64,000 nucleotides of DNA from Euptelea pleiosperma (GCA_035048495.1 CM068548.1:12327464-12391463), one strand, 5' to 3'. Counted from the first letter of the stretch, positions 24,248 through 36,499 are shown. Notes: generated from the sequence alone by a model not told the origin. Program-made: numbers and translations.

Positions 24248-24460
24248 TGTTTAAAAGGAGCCGTTTTAACAGTATAACGGACTGGGGGCCTTACCACTTT
24301 TAACGCTCAGGGGCAAAACTGTAGAAAATAACAAAAATTTTCAATAAAATTTATAACGGAAATAATGGACTTCTTTTCAAAATATTTTTTCAGAAAAATG
24401 ACGGCCATTATTTTCTAAAAGTTAAACAGAACATAACGTAATGGGGGAGGTAATCCTAAA
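24248..24460. repeat. Inverted-repeat element with ACGGCCATTATTTTC units
   Basis: Left atgtttaaaaggagccgttt and right atgacggccattattttct, aacataacgtaatggggg are related to 17643-17960. It is also present at 34160-34372. No coding sequence is visible. Confidence 0.45.
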
Positions 24461-25092
24461 GTTTGAAAGTATATCAAATTTCAGGGGGGCTGTTACCAAA
24501 ATACCTAGAAAATATCATTTAATGAACATGGAGAAAGTGTTGGACTCCAACGGTGCCATGGGCGATACGGAAGTCTATTAAGTTTTAAATAAAGTGCTTT
24601 TTAATTTTTACTGAACACAGTTTTTTTTTTTTTTTAAGTGCTTAAAAACTGTTAAAAATAAGGTTTATTGCGAGCTTTAAACTTATCCAAATGTTGCCGG
24701 GCAGGTTGATTCAATGACCTTACCAAGTGGAGTTGATAAAATAAAAACAGTTGCCTGTGCAAGCTGTCCCTACTCTTTTTTTTTATTTTCCATGTTCAAC
24801 AAGCCGTCCAAGTTGACAGTGCGCTACCCTCCACATGTCACTCAATGATTGGGAGTTGGGGAGATGCCTCAACCGTGATGGAGAGATCAAAACAATTAAT
24901 AAGGGACTTCAGTAAGCATTAAATATATTGGAGACGTTATTGTCTAAGAATTAATCTAGGGTTTTGTTGAATTTTGTTGGTCAAATGTACAAGACTAGGA
25001 AATTATCGAAAAGCATATACACCGTCATTAGTTGAAATCGGGGGATTGTGCAAAACTTGTCGTGGTTCATATCTCTTGGAACCCCCATTTTT

Positions 25093-25380
25093 TGACCCCC
25101 ACCTTGGCGTACCCACATAGAAGATGAATCAATGGCTGATTTTTGGTGAGGATGATCTCTATGGTGAGGAGATCATCCTCACAAAAATTTAAATCATTCC
25201 GATATTCATAGACTGGTTTAGAAGTTGAAGAATTATGAACCGTTTATTTTTACCGTGTAACTTGAAAAACACATTTGACGGGGATAGAAATTTCGGAATG
25301 GGCTAATTTTTTGTAAGGGTGATTAGAAATCAGCCATTGATTCATCTTCTATGTGGGTACGCCAAATTGGGGGTCCCTGG
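25093..25380. mobile_element. Palindromic MITE family P2, full copy (copy 2)
   Basis: Same element as 10905-11215, with ggcgtacccacatagaagat at the left and atcttctatgtgggtacgcc at the right. Its presence in both duplicates dates it before the older duplication. Confidence 0.7.
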
Positions 25381-25895
25381 AGTAGCCCGACCCTTTAGAA
25401 AAATAGATAAAATAAAAGTTAGGTTAGATACTTCACAACTATCCAATATAAAAATCCATATAATAAGGTAGTTCAGTTGTCTCCCCTTCTTATAGGCTTC
25501 AGTAAAGAATGACCCGATTTTGGCAAATGCTTCGTTGAAGAGTGCCGTGGGCATTGGGCACCCACTAATAAATATTTTTAGGCAAATAAAAAAAAAAAAG
25601 TTTAGATTTTCTTAAATGCCTTGAGATATACAAGCATATAAAAATAAAATAAACAATCTATCACTGAAAATATATAACTGTAACTGTGTACCCTTATATT
25701 GAGTTATGACACCAAATGACGTCCCTAATTAGACGCCTTTGTGGGGTCCACATAAAAATCAACCCACTCAGAGGAGATCAGTAACCAGTGGGCCCCTACT
25801 TTCAATTTATCTAACAATCTTTGACAAGGATGCGAATACACTGCACCAACTTCTATCACAGTGTTCTGACAGATGCTTCTATCACAGTGTTCTAA

Positions 25896-26195
25896 CAGGA
25901 CACGTGTCACACTCTTGGTGGACGATGACCGTATGGATGTTTGGCCAGTCCTTCAATAGACCTCTAAACCAAAAATATCCCTGATTAATGATTTACAACT
26001 TTTAGATCTTTGCACCCAAATAACGCTCAATAATGCCCGAATTCTTACCGTTAAAAGCAACCTATGAAAATAACTTCAATCGAATCACTTATAAATCACT
26101 AATCAGGTTGATTTTTGGTTTAGAGGTCCACTGAGGGACTGGCCAAACATCCATAGAGTCATCGTCCACTAAGAGTATGCCACGTGGCCTGTGAG
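25896..26195. mobile_element. Palindromic MITE family P1, full copy (copy 2)
   Basis: Counterpart of 12050-12355, with gatgaccgtatggatgtttg left and ggccaaacatccatagagtc right, bordered by cacgtgtcaca and gccacgtggc. Confidence 0.7.
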
Positions 26196-26584
26196 AACGC
26201 TGTGATATGAGGTTACCCTTTCTTTTTTTTTAAATCAATATGAGGTTACCCTTAAATATATAATAATATGGACAAACCAAAAACGGATTCCATAAAGTCA
26301 AGTCTTTGACGAGCTGGCCCAGACAACGATGACAAATCCAACTCAGCAAAACAAAGGTACGCGAGCATTGATGTACTGGCCGTATGTCTCGCTGACGTTC
26401 ATACTCCCATCATCACTGAGAATGGGCCAGGGATCATAGGTCAAAGTCTCCGCGGTTCTGGATCCGGCGACGAGGATAGGGATCGACTCACACTGATCTG
26501 AACGATACTGGGGTTTTCTTGCTAGGATTCTCCAGATCGGGCAATCTGAATCCCGAGATTTTGAACCATGCCAGGGATACGTTA

Positions 26585-26760
26585 ATTTTTGAAGCGGCAG
26601 AATTTTTTAAGCAGCAATCATATGCCCAATGATCGCTCACCACATCCTATGTTTAGGATTTGGTTTAAAAAAATAATTTAAAAAGCAACCATGGGTATAT
26701 GTGGCTCCACGCGATCATTGGCACATAATCGCAGCTTAAAAATTCCGCCCCTTCAAAATT
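26585..26760. mobile_element. Palindromic MITE family P7 (copy 2)
   Basis: Counterpart of 12712-12895: ttttgaagcggcagaatttt left, tccgccccttcaaaattg right, inner catatgcccaatgatcgc against gcgatcattggcacataa. Confidence 0.6.
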
Positions 26761-26970
26761 GTTTTTCACGCTCAAAACTAAATAATCCGAAAATAATTCT
26801 AAAAAGTTCATGAATTTTTTCAAATTCAAATAGGACGTTGTTCGGTTCATTTTTTATTTTCTTTTTTTGAATAATTCTTGGATCACCGCTCACTAAAAAT
26901 AAAAATTACTGCTCTTTGAATCTAACGGTGCTTAAGCCCAAATACCTAAATAACGTAACATCCATCTTAG

Positions 26971-27201
26971 GTGGAAACTATATATATACTAGTGTTTGGT
27001 AATGGATACAAGTTTATTCTGAATAGGGACAAGATTATTCATTTTGCTTCAAATGAGAACAAAATGATCAAATATATTGATATTAGACATCATTTTATTA
27101 GAGAATTGATAAAAGATAAAACTATCTCTATTGATTTTATTGCAATTGATTCTATATTGTTGGCGAGGAAAATCGATTTTTATGAAATTTTAGGCTCTTG
27201 A
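26971..27201 (+). pseudogene. Copia-type pol fragment (RNase H C-terminus), open but isolated, copy 2
   Basis: A 76-codon frame that includes NENKMIKYIDIRHHFIRELI and KDKTISIDFIAIDS. It matches the last part of Copia polyproteins, where a K-[YH]-IDIRHHFIR motif precedes a D-x-[IL]-A-D-type segment. No integrase or reverse transcriptase precedes it and no LTR was found beside it. It is an orphan fragment, and the upstream part of the frame is probably not pol. Confidence 0.75.
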
Positions 27202-28827
27202 TTGGGTGTTAATCAACACAGTCAAATTAAGTGGGTGACTCTAATTTAAAGAAACACATAGGTGTATTAATTCAACTAATTTTTAGGGTGCTTGCTAAAC
27301 AAAATTTTAAAATCGGGACTGTCATTGAACTGGTGGACTAGCCGATTTACAACCAGTTACTCAAATAGACTGCGCATTTGAGATTTTCCAAGTTTTTATG
27401 AGAAAATAACTAATTTTTAAAATTTCGGGTCAATGATGACCGGAACTATTTTGGAGACGGGTTGACTAGTCTTCCTATTCAATCGACCATCCGATTTTTG
27501 GGTTTTATGTTCATGGGATATTTTTGTCCTTAAAATTTCCATATTTTATGATCTTTTAAATCTTTTTAATAAATATTATTTTTTATATATTTAATTAATA
27601 ATTAATTAAATGAATCATCAAATCGACTCCCGAGTCATCGAAGTGGCTTAATCTGATGGACTTCGGAGTAGATCCAAGTTCCGAGTTTTAAAACCCTGTT
27701 TTGAACCATTCCTAAATTTAACTCCAAATTTGATAAGGTTATAAGTTTCAGAAAGTGGTGATTTTTTGTGAGGATTATCTCCATGGTGACAAGGTCATCC
27801 TCACCAAAAATCAGCCCTTAATGCATTTGTGAGTGGGCCCCACAACTATTAGTCATTATGGTAGTCACAAAAGCATTAGTCAATTTATCACAACCCTAGT
27901 ATAATGGTCAGGTTCGAGTTTAGTCAGATTGTTCGAAGCCTCATTACAAACCCATCTTTGATGAGGTACTAAAAAAATCAACCCGACCCCAACCCAAACC
28001 CGTCATGAAGTCGTGTTGAAATTCCTACTATTAAAATCAAGCCATGGAAATAACTTCAATCCCATGCTTAGAAATCATTGATCATGTTTATTTTTGGTTT
28101 CATAGGTCCAACTAGCGAATGACCAAACATCCATAGGGTCAGTGTCCTCTTAAGAATGTGTCACGTGGCTCATATTTGCTGAAGTCAGCAGCGTCGCCAA
28201 ATGCAGATGTTAGCGAAGAGATCACACCTAAGAGATCTCTGGATTTCAAACTAAAATAGAACAAATTGTTACAATCATTTTATAAATTACATATTGAAAA
28301 TAGGGTTGTCCCCACCACATCACATATTTTGTACCAAATCATAAAAACTCAGTTAGGGTAGTATTGATTATGTGATCTGCAATCAAACAATATGTCTTTG
28401 TTGTTGTCGTTACATGTAAACGGGGTTTGATTCCTCGCACAAGTAACTCATCTAGAACTTTCCGGTCCCACAACATGCCACATCTGCTTTCTCGAATCCT
28501 GTTTCCACCACCAAAAAATGAATTTCAGAAAATAATAATGGTAAATGGTTTGGGGTGGTGTTACCGCTTTAACGGCGTTAAAATGGCGTGATTTAAAACC
28601 GTGGGATATGCTAATGCATGCAATGGATGGGGGGGTGGCGGGGGGAGGTGTTATAACTTATCTATAGCTAGTGGGTGCATGGCACGTCCCATGGCACTCC
28701 CAGACAAAGCATTTGCCAAAATCGGGTGTGAGTTGTTGAGATCCACCGTCCATTTGGGGAATAAGATCTCAGCCTTTCTTTGTTGAAACCAGTAAGAAGG
28801 GGTATAAATGGGGAGACAGTGACTTAC

Positions 28828-30043
28828 CATATTTGGATGGGTTCTGACTCGCATCATGAAGATATTATATGTGTTTGCAAACTTCAGATTGATCCCAGGA
28901 AGCTCCTTGTTTAGTTTGACAACCAAGACTTGTAACTTTACATTGAATTCCGTAGCAACTTTGTCGTACCTCTCAATACAACGATTCTCATTCAAAAAGT
29001 TTAAGGTTCTGACCTATGTTCTAAACCTAGGAACTCGGACTCGGCTCGGAGTCCATTGGGCCGAGTCACCTCGATGACTTGGAGTCGACTCGGCGAGTCA
29101 TTAAATTGATTATTGTTTATTTAAATTTATAAAAAATAAAATTTATTAAAAGATAAACTTGAAAATAGGAAATAAATACAAAAAAACATTAGAAAATCAG
29201 AAATTTTTTTTTGAATTTGATTGGACTCGGCCTTTAAACGGGTGACTTGGCTGAACTGTGAGTCAACGCGGACAATTGTCCGAGTCAACTCGCCGGACTA
29301 TGCAAATCCGAGTTTGTATGCCAAGTCGATTCGAAATACGAGCGAGTCGAGTCGACTCGGCCGAGTCCCGAGTCAACTCGGCAAGTTTTAAAACATAGGT
29401 TCTGACCAATGGCAAGCACCCCATAGGGGGAAGGCCCCAGAGCGAAGTCATTTGTCCCTAGCCCTACCAAATACAATGACTCGCTCAACACTTCATTAGC
29501 CTTCCCCTCCCCAAGATACGCCTTCAATGCCTTCTGGTAATCTTTGTAGAACTTCATTTCCTCCCACAAAGGAATTACAGACTGCGAGCCACCGATATCA
29601 ACGGTAAGATACAGTAACCAATGTAACATAATTTATGTGTCTAGCTAGTAACGAATTATATATGTTTAACAGACTTACTGTCAAAGTGGAGGTGACATTG
29701 TCGTAGCCAGTTCCGGCCGCTGCGAAGCAAACTCCAGTTGCAAAATCCTTTATACTATACATTGGATCGGTGTATGCGGGTATGCTTGGTTTTAAATTAA
29801 AAGCCTCAGAGATGAAGTCAGGAAGATCCGACTATTGGAAAATCGTCATGTCGGCTTACTTCCTTCAAAATCAAGACCATAAGGCGGAAAATTGCTCTTG
29901 ATTAGCGTCGAGATCTGATTGTTATTACCGGAATCGACCGTGGAGTCTCCGAAGACGATGACAGCCGGAACTTTTGCTGTGATCTAGAGAGCTAGTAGTA
30001 GGAGTTGAGTTAAGAGGATACATGGCATGGTGTTGTGAGCCAT
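28828..30043 (-). pseudogene. GDSL esterase/lipase pseudogene, copy 2
   Basis: Exon 1 (30043-29679) starts MAHNTMPCILLTQLLLLAL, a signal-peptide-like leader. A TAG at 29986-29984 (codon 20) follows, then [20 protein letters not shown] with the catalytic GDS block. A second nonsense codon, TGA at 29848-29846, replaces Gly in the usual PTGRFSN. The exon continues through KDFATGVCFAAAGTGYDN and ends at a GTAAG donor. Exon 2 starts at 29581 (SVIPLWEEMKFYKDYQKA). A deletion of about 130 bp, relative to copy 1, removes NYYILPDRALQYTVQ... through GARNIGIR. A 383-bp element (29015-29397) splits the rest. The final exon with the Asp-His pair is absent. The parent would have been a secreted lipase-like hydrolase. 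Confidence 0.9.
29015..29397. mobile_element. 383-bp non-coding DNA element inside GDSL pseudogene, 10-bp target duplication
   Basis: Flanked by the 10-bp direct repeat ggttctgacc (29005-29014, 29398-29407). It starts tatgttctaaacc and ends gttttaaaacata, and the subterminal regions are dense in GACTCGG/CCGAGTC units in both orientations. The empty site ggttctgacc is uninterrupted in copy 1 at 15174-15183. A 10-bp duplication fits the Mutator-like size range (8-11 bp), but the family is not certain. Confidence 0.85.
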
Positions 30044-30099
30044 TTTTATGTCGGTTCTTATTCCCCTCTTGGTGGACTGACAAGCAAAATGAATATCGG

Positions 30100-31655
30100 A
30101 TATGGAAGACTATATTAGCATTGCTAACTGCCATTGATAAACAGTTTTCTTAATTATACAACTATTACCTTAATTATGGGATTATTATCTTCTACTATAT
30201 TTATAATAGAGGACTGTTAGCAATATCGTCCGTGGACGATACTATCGACAATGCCACAAACTGTCTTGTGGCACACTTCTTCAAGCCCACTCATGACAAC
30301 ATGAATTTGTAACAAGTGGGCTTATATTTTGAATCAAAATCTTGGCTGACGATGCTGAAGACGTTGTTGTTTTTATTTTTCGGCACAGGAGTCGTGTGGA
30401 CAGAAGCCACGGAGCAAGCCAGGCTAGACTTGGAGGAAAACTGCCTACGTTGGATTAGAGCACCTTTTTCATGGTTTATTTTTATTCTTGGATTTTTATC
30501 ACTATTTGTGGTACTCCGATTCAAAGGTTAGAAATAACTAATCAGGCTGTTTTTTGCTAGGTAAGTCCATCTAGGGATGGGCGGTCAAACATCCATACGG
30601 TCAGTAGCCTCTAATAGTGTGCCATGTGGCTCACATTGTGGGTCCATGATCATCAAATTTGTTATAGGGACAGAGTTTGGGTGCTATGTGGTGTGTAGCT
30701 CATGACAGAATTTACACCTATTTCTTAAATACAATTTAACCCGTGGTGTAGCTCACGTCGAGATCATGTTAGACAATCCAACCGCAGGGTGAGTTGTCGA
30801 TGTTGTGGAGACAATGGATATCTTCCTCTGTCTGTTTTGATATTTCTGGGTGGGTTTATTGTCGTCGTCATCGTTGTTGTTTGTTGCTGTAGAGTAAATC
30901 TTTGATTATATATGTCTTTGATGACAGATGTCCCTATGGACCACGTGGCACTCTTAGAAACCACTGACCATATGGATGTTTAAACCATCCCTTGGTGGAT
31001 CTACTGACCCAAATCAGGCTGCTGATTGGTGATTTCTAACCGTTGGATCTGAGTGAGAATGACTCAAATTCAACGGAGAGAGAGAGAGAAGAGGGAGGAC
31101 GTTATGTGCTATTTTCTCCAATGTCATTTGAAAACTTATTCTACTGTCCTCGTATTTGGCATTCTTATTTTTGGATTTTGCTATGGCTGAGCATTCATGC
31201 TCAATTAGGATTAAATCAATTCCACGATGCGGCCTACTGTTGCGGTTTGATTCGGGGTTAGTGTTTTAGCCCAAACCCACATATTCTAAGGTTGAAGAAA
31301 GGGGTATTCTTTTCGTTTGACAAATTTGTAAAATACATAGAATGGGGGTGGGGGATATGTAAAAATTCCCTACATATTTTTCCAAAGAGAAATAAGAAAA
31401 AAATAAAAATTAGAGGGAAAATATATTATTGACAAACTCAGTTGCCACAAAGATATTTGGATTTAGCCACAACAAAAAAATCACTGGTAAAACTGACAAT
31501 TAGCTACGAAAGGTGAAGTTGCCACTAAAACTTTAACTTTTAGCCGCAAAAAACTAAACCTCGCCACTATTTATTATATTTTCCTCCAAAAGAAATTCGT
31601 GCCAAAATTTTACATTATTAATTTAGTGTTGTGACTTTTTGCTGCGACATTTGGG
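30100..31655. other. Flank with paired P1 half elements; no supported gene
   Basis: 30528-30640 (tcaaacatccatacggtcag, gtgccatgtggctcac) and 30938-31053 (ggaccacgtggcactcttag, ctgaccatatggatgttt) are inverted halves of P1 around about 300 bp of other DNA. From about 31420 the sequence is subterminal CACTA-type repeat (gccactaaaac, ttagccgcaaaa) running into the gap. Short open frames at 30316-30531 and 31043-31261 show no family features. Confidence 0.5.
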
Positions 31656-31755
31656 NNNNNNNNNNNNNNNNNNNNNNNNNNNNNNNNNNNNNNNNNNNNN
31701 NNNNNNNNNNNNNNNNNNNNNNNNNNNNNNNNNNNNNNNNNNNNNNNNNNNNNNN
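31656..31755. other. Assembly gap, exactly 100 N
   Basis: One hundred consecutive N, a conventional scaffolding placeholder of unknown true length. The 9.8 kb on its left is repeated on its right. Confidence 1.
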
Positions 31756-32159
31756 GTCTCTTCTAACATGGACGTCGATGTCCATCTTGATTCTTGACTG
31801 AATTAAATGCAACACAGAGAGACGACGTTATGTGCCATTTTCTCCAATCTTTCAAACCCATTTCCCAAAATCAAATTGCATAACAGAATGTCTATCAGTA
31901 AAATAAGAAGAACAAGGGAAGCGAAATGAACAGCTCAACACCTGCATTTTTGTTTTTTGTTAAAAGGAAAAGTTCTTACTATAGATAAAACATAAACGTA
32001 CATCAGTGAAGCTACTAATAAGATCAACAAGACTAAAAACGCTGAGAACAAGACCAAAACACAAGATCGACTCTCATCGAAGGCTAGAAACACAAGACCT
32101 TCCTTATTCCTCACTGTGAACTGAAACACTAAACAACTAATTGCGCCCATGGAATCGAA

Positions 32160-32228
32160 TCAATTTCCATGTATAATCGGGGTTGGGTGTTCTAATTTCG
32201 AGGCGACCATGAGAACTATAACTATTAT
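32160..32228 (-). pseudogene. Duplicated C-terminal tail of the four-TM gene (overlap copy)
   Basis: Repeat of 22249-22320 within the probable contig overlap; nothing new is seen here. Confidence 0.5.
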
Positions 32229-32307
32229 AGCGCTTTGATAGAGCCAAAACAGCTATTTATACCGCTTCCTCAATCACAGACCAGAAACAACACAAGACCT
32301 TTTGATT

Positions 32308-32793
32308 TTACACCGGGGAACCTGATGAGTGTATAGTCGGGGTTGGGTGTTCTAATTTCCAGGCGACATGAGAACAATAACTATTAGAAAAATCACAGAC
32401 AGGGAAAACGAGACAAGCGAACCCAACGAGATACATGGGGTTGGCTATGCAGGTCCGAAGAATGCAAGTAAGCGATATGAAAATGAGGCCGGTCCACATC
32501 AACCTTTTCTGGAACCAAACAGTTGAGGGACTCGTGGGAAAAGCGATCAAGTGCAAAGACAAGCCGATTCCAAGAAACAAGGTTACATGGAGGGACGCGA
32601 TATAGGTGCTGTAGAGAACAGGGTTTTTGTCGAACTTACCAGGAGAGTTGATGAGGAGTGCAACGGCCGTGCCCGCCAAGAAGAATGCTACTGCTGGTAC
32701 AATATTACCAACACGGTCAGATTCGGATCCTTCTATCTGCGGCGATGGCCGCTGTTTCGACGCATTGTTCGATGGTTTTCCGGCGTCTTCCAT
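32308..32793 (-). CDS. Four-TM protein gene, overlap copy with two compensating indels
   Basis: Same gene as 22397-22882. One extra A in cagggaaaacgag (about 32405) and one missing C in ggcgacatgag (about 32366) shift the frame for about 13 codons. LVSLSVIFLIVIVLM becomes LVFPVCDFSNSYCSH, after which the frame is restored. The fourth membrane segment is thereby destroyed. The two compensating one-base indels, one in an A run, look like sequence errors rather than evolution. Treat it as an error-bearing version of copy 2. Confidence 0.6.
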   Translation of the reverse strand: MEDAGKPSNNASKQRPSPQIEGSESDRVGNIVPAVAFFLAGTAVALLINSPGKFDKNPVLYSTYIASLHVTLFLGIGLSLHLIAFPTSPSTVWFQKRLMWTGLIFISLTCILRTCIANPMYLVGFACLVFPVCDFSNSYCSHVAWKLEHPTPTIHSSGSPV

Positions 32794-35002
32794 CCTTTTA
32801 TCTGAATTTGGCCGGAGGAATTGAGTTGAGGGAACTGAGCTTCTCTTGGTCAGTCACCTAGGCGGCTGGGCCTGCCGCCTGCATACTGCCTAATATTTAT
32901 GCAATTTTTAGATGATAATATCAAACATATCTTCATTTTATGACTTTTCCGAGATTCTCACTGATTCATTGAACGGTGATCAGTTGGTCTGTCGGTAACA
33001 TTGTGGTGTGGGGCATAGCCCTAGGCTATATTAAGGGAGAATTTGAGCCGTAGATAGTACCTAGCTAATTGTCCAAAGTTCATAGTTAGTCAAAATGGGT
33101 TTGCATTATTGCATGACATATTGACAAATCATATGGCAACACGTGGTGCACTTCTAGAAGATAAGTGGGCTCACCATGTTTAGCTTCGTCTGCAAGTTAT
33201 GGTTTTGAGGTCTTTGATCAAGGAATCTGGTTTGTATAGAACCGGTCCCATACTCCCATACAAAGTTTGATAGGATCCCTCTCAAAATCCTTCCAATATC
33301 TCTCTCAAAGTCTTTGCCGATGCCGGATCGGCAAAGACTTTGAGTTGTTGTTGAGTTGGCGAATATTACGGGCAGTGGGCGTGATTTTTAATTTTTATTT
33401 CTTAAAGAAAAAAAGTATAATGGGTTACGTGAACAGGTTTATGAATTCGTTCAAGCCCACTATTAGAACTTCTCAAATCAACGGCTAGAAAACCAACATT
33501 GCCGCTCAAGTTTCCGCTTTTAAAATAGAGAAAATATGGTTGAAACATGGCCCACTCAAATCAAATAGTTGTCCCCTGATCCCGACCCTTTATGAAAAAT
33601 AAATGATAACATCACCTGAGGATATTCTCTTGTCAAATAACGAAGGTCCCACTTTATCCTCTATTAATGGCAGCATACTATTATTAAGTGGCTCCACTAA
33701 TCAAGCTGATGTTTTATGTGTAGGTCTTCCACCTAGGGATTTGCAAAACATCCACAGTCACCGTCCAATAAAAATGTCGGCTCATATTGTTGGCGGTCCT
33801 CCTCTGTCCTTACTGTCGACAGGTAGCGAATTTTGACGTGAGCAATCTAAAGAACTGTGACTGAAGCTGTTCACAGCCACATGATTCTCGCACGTATCCC
33901 AGTTCTTTTTGGCTTTTGTAATAAAAAAAATTAAAAATAGGTGGCAAAAAAACCTCTGGTATGTATCGAGAATTGTGTGGCTGTGACTGTGAACGAAGTT
34001 TTTCTCCAAAGAAAGCATTTAATCATTGTGGGTCCATGGTCCGAAATGGACCGTAATCCCAGTTCATAACATTACATCGGCGTTCAGCGGTTGGTTAGGC
34101 CAAAAATAGATAGAGCAGATTGATAGGAAGATCGTCATCCTCGGATCTATAGATCAATGTTTAAAAGGAGCCGTTTTAACAGTATAACGGACTGGGGGCC
34201 TTACCACTTTTAACGCTCAGGGGCAAAACTGTAGAAAATAACAAAAATTTTCAATAAAATTTATACACGGACAATAATGGACTTCTTTTCAAAATATTTT
34301 TTTCAGAAAAATGACGGCCATTATTTTCTAAAAGTTAAACAGAACATAACGTAATGGGGGAGGTAATCCTAAAGTTTGAAAGTATATCAAATTTCAGGGG
34401 GGCTGTTACCAAAATACCTAGAAAATATCATTTAATGAACATGGAGAAAGTGTTGGACTCCAACGGTGCCATGGGCGATACGGAAGTCTATTAAGTTTTA
34501 AATAAAGTGCTTTTTAATTTTTACTGAACACAGTTTTTTTTTTTTTTTAAGTGCTTAAAAACTGTTAAAAATAAGGTTTATTGCGAGCTTTAAACTTATC
34601 CAAATGTTGCCGGGCAGGTTGATTCAATGACCTTACCAAGTGGAGTTGATAAATAAAAACAGTTGCCTGTGCAAGCTGTCCCTACTCTTTTTTTTTATTT
34701 TCCATGTTCAACAAGCCGTCCAAGTTGACAGTGCGCTACCCTCCACATGTCACTCAATGATTGGGAGTTGGGGAGATGCCTCAACCGTGATGGAGAGATC
34801 AAAACAATTAATAAGGGACTTCAGTAAGCATTAAATATATTGGAGACGTTATTGTCTAAGAATTAATCTAGGGTTTTGTTGAATTTTGTTGGTCAAATGT
34901 ACAAGACTAGGAAATTATCGAAAAGCATATACACCGTCATTAGTTGAAATCGGGGGATTGTGCAAAACTTGTCGTGGTTCATATCTCTTGGAACCCCCAT
35001 TT

Positions 35003-35290
35003 TTTGACCCCCACCTTGGCGTACCCACATAGAAGATGAATCAATGGCTGATTTTTGGTGAGGATGATCTCTATGGTGAGGAGATCATCCTCACAAAAAT
35101 TTAAATCATTCCGATATTCATAGACTGGTTTAGAAGTTGAAGAATTATGAACCGTTTATTTTTACCGTGTAACTTGAAAAACACATTTGACGGGGATAGA
35201 AATTTCGGAATGGGCTAATTTTTTGTAAGGGTGATTAGAAATCAGCCATTGATTCATCTTCTATGTGGGTACGCCAAATTGGGGGTCCCT
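35003..35290. mobile_element. MITE family P2 (overlap copy)
   Basis: Repeat of 25093-25380 in the overlap block. Confidence 0.6.
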
Positions 35291-35807
35291 GGAGTAGCCC
35301 GACCCTTTAGAAAAATAGATAAAATAAAAGTTAGGTTAGATACTTCACAACTATCCAATATAAAAATCCATATAATAAGGTAGTTCAGTTGTCTCCCCTT
35401 CTTATAGGCTTCAGTAAAGAATGACCCGATTTTGGCAAATGCTTCGTTGAAGAGTGCCGTGGGCATTGGGCACCCACTAATAAATATTTTTAGGCAAATA
35501 AAAAAAAAAAAGTTTAGATTTTCTTAAATGCCTTGAGATATACAAGCATATAAAAATAAAATAAACAATCTATCACTGAAAATATATAACTGTAACTGTG
35601 TACCCTTATATTGAGTTATGACACCAAATGACGTCCCTAATTAGACGCCTTTGTGGGGTCCACATAAAAATCAACCCACTCAGAGGAGATCAGTAACCAG
35701 TGGGCCCCTACTTTCAATTTATCTAACAATCTTTGACAAGGATGCGAATACACTGCACCAACTTCTATCACAGTGTTCTGACAGATGCTTCTATCACAGT
35801 GTTCTAA

Positions 35808-36107
35808 CAGGACACGTGTCACACTCTTGGTGGACGATGACCGTATGGATGTTTGGCCAGTCCTTCAATAGACCTCTAAACCAAAAATATCCCTGATTAA
35901 TGATTTACAACTTTTAGATCTTTGCACCCAAATAACGCTCAATAATGCCCGAATTCTTACCGTTAAAAGCAACCTATGAAAATAACTTCAATCGAATCAC
36001 TTATAAATCACTAATCAGGTTGATTTTTGGTTTAGAGGTCCACTGAGGGACTGGCCAAACATCCATAGAGTCATCGTCCACTAAGAGTATGCCACGTGGC
36101 CTGTGAG
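35808..36107. mobile_element. MITE family P1 (overlap copy)
   Basis: Repeat of 25896-26195 in the overlap block. Confidence 0.6.
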
Positions 36108-36499
36108 AACGCTGTGATATGAGGTTACCCTTTCTTTTTTTTTAAATCAATATGAGGTTACCCTTAAATATATAATAATATGGACAAACCAAAAACGGAT
36201 TCCATAAAGTCAAGTCTTTGACGAGCTGGCCCAGACAACGATGACAAATCCAACTCAGCAAAACAAAGGTACGCGAGCATTGATGTACTGGCCGTATGTC
36301 TCGCTGACGTTCATACTCCCATCATCACTGAGAATGGGCCAGGGATCATAGGTCAAAGTCTCCGCGGTTCTGGATCCGGCGACGAGGATAGGGATCGACT
36401 CACACTGATCTGAACGATACTGGGGTTTTCTTGCTAGGATTCTCCAGATCGGGCAATCTGAATCCCGAGATTTTGAACCATGCCAGGGATACGTTAATT

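Larger units (their letters stand above)
19947..31655. repeat. Segmental duplication copy 2 (partner 4151-15547)
   Basis: Collinear with 4151-15547, with many substitutions and with copy-specific transposons. It lacks the hAT MITE (empty at 20902-20909), the 302-bp element (empty at 25609-25617) and the foldback interior. It has the 29015-29397 insertion. GDSL exon 1 and the flank to 31655 extend beyond the end of copy 1 homology. Confidence 0.85.

Noticed and set aside
30316..30531. 71-codon plus-strand frame with a hydrophobic C-terminus
   Set aside because: Lies between two MITE halves and partly open on the other strand. The identical frame at 40237 is only the assembly overlap, so it is not independent conservation.
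31043..31261. 72-codon plus-strand frame
   Set aside because: Begins within a P1 half element and shows no protein family features.
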